In this document: one piece after another, positions 62,628 to 64,000 of the stretch | How positions within the stretch are numbered: the stretch's first letter is position 1 | How the letters are laid out: every line of letters begins with the position of its first letter | Notes under the pieces: generated by a model | Databases searched by the model: none | Told to the model about the DNA's origin: nothing | What the model saw: only the letters and a program-made list of their open reading frames with translations | Program-made: the position numbers and the translations under genes | Assembly (NCBI RefSeq): GCF_014897985.1 | Contig: NZ_JABUZA010000002.1 | Location: 62,001-126,000 of the forward strand | Direction of reading: 5' to 3' | DNA length: 64,000 nucleotides | DNA from: Halomonas colorata | GTDB taxonomy: Bacteria > Pseudomonadota > Gammaproteobacteria > Pseudomonadales > Halomonadaceae

Positions 62628-64000
62628 CTACTGACCGCGCAAAAATAATCGATCAAGCGCTTTTAAACCCATTTGCGTCCAGGTAGGCCGGCCATGATTG
62701 CACTGATCGCTACGCTCGGTGCGCTCCATGTCGCGCAGCAGTGCATTCATTTCCTCAATGGTTAACCGCCGGTTGGCACGCACGCTGCCATGGCAGGCCA
62801 TGGTAGAAAGCAATTCATGAATACGCGCCTCGACCTGGCGAGTGCGCCCGAAGCGGGCTAGCTCTTCAAGCATTTCACGCACCAGCGCCTCAGGGTCTGC
62901 CTGGGCCAATAGTGCCGGCAACTGGCGCACTAAAAGCGTTTCTGGTCCGGCAATATCCAGCTCAATTCCTAACCGAGAAATGGCCTCCTGCTCGCTTTCA
63001 GCCGTGGCTACCTCCGCACGGCTGGCAGCCAGAGAAACAGGCACCAGCAGCGGCTGGGTATCAATCCCCTCGGCCGCTGCAAGCTGGTTTTTCATGCGCT
63101 CATACACAATCCGCTCATGCGCGGCATGCATGTCCACCAGCACTAGCCCTTGGGCATTTTGCGCCAAAATATAGATACCATGCAGCTGCCCCAACGCAAA
63201 GCCTAACGGCGGTGCGCTGGTAGGGTCGCTTTCAGGCATCGCAATGGGGGCTTCCCGAACCTCGCGGACAGGCTGAGCCTCAGCGGCCCAGGCACCCGGC
63301 GTTTGCGGGGTTAGCAGTGTTTCTTCATGCCCGGGATGCAGCGCCTGATAGCCCTGCATAAAGCGGCGCACTTTTTCAGCCCCGGGGTGTCGATCTGGCG
63401 TTTGCGAAAGCGCCATTCCCTGCTGCTGCCACGCAGGCGTGGCTTGGGCTTGATCAGGCTCGGTGCCAGGCTCGGCTACCTCACCGCTGTCTTGTTCCGC
63501 TGACGAACCCGCTGCGTCAATGGATTCATCTTCACCCTCTTGCGTCGGCCTGGATGTCGCCAAACAGTGGTGCAGGCTGGAGTAGAGAAAATCATGCACC
63601 ATACGCCCATCGCGAAAGCGTACTTCATGCTTGGTAGGGTGAACGTTGACGTCCACTACATCGGGATCCAGGGTCAAATACAGCACAAACACCGGATGAC
63701 GGCCGTTATACAGCACGTCGCGGTAAGCCTGACGCACCGCATGGGCCACCAGGCGATCACGCACGACACGCCCATTAACGAAAAAGTACTGCTGGTCTGC
63801 CTGGGAGCGCGAATGCGTAGGCAAGCCCACCCAACCGCTCAGGCGCAGGCCGCCTGCCTCACGCTCGATATAGCGCGCGTGCTCGATAAAGTTTTTACCC
63901 AGCAGCGAGGCGATGCGACGTTCCTGTGCTGCCGCTGAGTGGCCAGGAGGCAACTGGTGCACGACTTTCTGGTTATGTCGCAATACCCAGGCAATGTCGT
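62628..64000 (-). CDS. mutL: DNA mismatch repair protein MutL (N-terminal part outside window)
   Basis: The frame is open to the right edge, so the GHKL ATPase motifs lie outside; about 457 residues remain. The transducer domain shows 'QQYFFVNGRVVRDRLVAHAVRQAY' (in pieces), 'DVNVHPTKHEVRF' and 'VHDFLYSSL'. A variable linker follows. The C-terminal dimerisation domain carries 'LVDMHAAHERIVYERMK', which fits the endonuclease motif D-x-H-A-x2-E-x4-E, and ends with 'MACHGSVRANRRLT' and 'CNHGRPTWTQM'. This suggests a nicking MutL of the MutH-independent type. Confidence 0.95.
   Translation of the reverse strand, partial: DIAWVLRHNQKVVHQLPPGHSAAAQERRIASLLGKNFIEHARYIEREAGGLRLSGWVGLPTHSRSQADQQYFFVNGRVVRDRLVAHAVRQAYRDVLYNGRHPVFVLYLTLDPDVVDVNVHPTKHEVRFRDGRMVHDFLYSSLHHCLATSRPTQEGEDESIDAAGSSAEQDSGEVAEPGTEPDQAQATPAWQQQGMALSQTPDRHPGAEKVRRFMQGYQALHPGHEETLLTPQTPGAWAAEAQPVREVREAPIAMPESDPTSAPPLGFALGQLHGIYILAQNAQGLVLVDMHAAHERIVYERMKNQLAAAEGIDTQPLLVPVSLAASRAEVATAESEQEAISRLGIELDIAGPETLLVRQLPALLAQADPEALVREMLEELARFGRTRQVEARIHELLSTMACHGSVRANRRLTIEEMNALLRDMERTERSDQCNHGRPTWTQMGLKALDRLFLRGQ

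Overview
This window is a gene-dense, uninterrupted stretch of chromosome from a gammaproteobacterium. Gene content and order (lpoA-yraN-diaA-dolP, sspAB, petABC, rplM-rpsI, zapE/zapG/degS, murA-ibaG-mla, kdsDC-lptCAB-rpoN-hpf-ptsN-rapZ-ptsO, mreBCD-maf-rng-yhdP-tldD, gatCAB, hflX-hfq-miaA-mutL) are typical of the Halomonadaceae/Oceanospirillales. Moderately GC-rich DNA and strongly acidic protein tails fit a Halomonas/Vreelandella-like halophile. That placement is inference from context, not from a database search. I see 66 protein genes, of which two are cut by the window edges (lpoA at the left, mutL at the right). I see no rRNA, tRNA, insertion sequence, prophage, CRISPR array or toxin-antitoxin pair. 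No intergenic gap exceeds 300 bp; the longest is about 260 bp (18787-19046).

Layout. 1-2.7 kb: cell-wall and outer-membrane genes lpoA, yraN, diaA and dolP on the plus strand, ending at a bidirectional terminator. 2.8-9.1 kb (minus): sspB/sspA, the cytochrome bc1 operon petABC, rplM-rpsI and zapE. 9.3-12 kb: zapG, an outward-facing Nif3-like gene, and a DegS/AlgW-type protease. 12-18.8 kb (minus): hisD, hisG, murA, ibaG and the full mlaFEDCB phospholipid-transport operon. 19-26.2 kb (plus): Kdo synthesis (kdsD, kdsC), LPS transport (lptCAB), sigma-54 (rpoN), hpf and the nitrogen-PTS genes (ptsN, rapZ, ptsO). 26.2-38.1 kb (mostly minus): pmbA/tldE and tldD flanking darP, then yhdP, rng, maf and mreDCB. 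38.3-41.6 kb (plus): gatCAB. 41.7-45.7 kb (minus): sixA, gpsA, htpG and a DUF1232 gene. 45.8-54.8 kb: slt, a LysE-type exporter, a cold-shock protein, a repeat-containing acidic lipoprotein, a YegS-type lipid kinase, pepN, yajQ and cobO/btuR. 54.9-64 kb (minus): purA, hisZ, hflC, hflK, hflX, hfq, miaA and mutL.

The main theme is envelope biogenesis: peptidoglycan (lpoA, murA, slt, mreBCD), LPS (kdsDC, lptCAB), glycerophospholipid supply and trafficking (gpsA, mla, yhdP, a lipid kinase) and envelope stress or quality control (degS, dolP, hflKC, htpG). Two global regulatory nodes (rpoN with nitrogen PTS/RapZ, and hfq) sit within it.

I found no convincing new multi-gene system. The least ordinary items are: (i) a predicted outer-membrane lipoprotein with a duplicated coiled-coil segment and a C-terminal (Asp-Ala)14 tract encoded by a perfect 14-copy hexanucleotide microsatellite; (ii) a near-consensus sigma-54 promoter directly upstream of rpoN itself; (iii) a consensus sigma-32 promoter for htpG lying across the stop codon of the neighbouring DUF1232 gene; (iv) a tandem 14-bp repeat in the petA leader; and (v) a 15-bp intergenic minisatellite between slt and the LysE-type gene.
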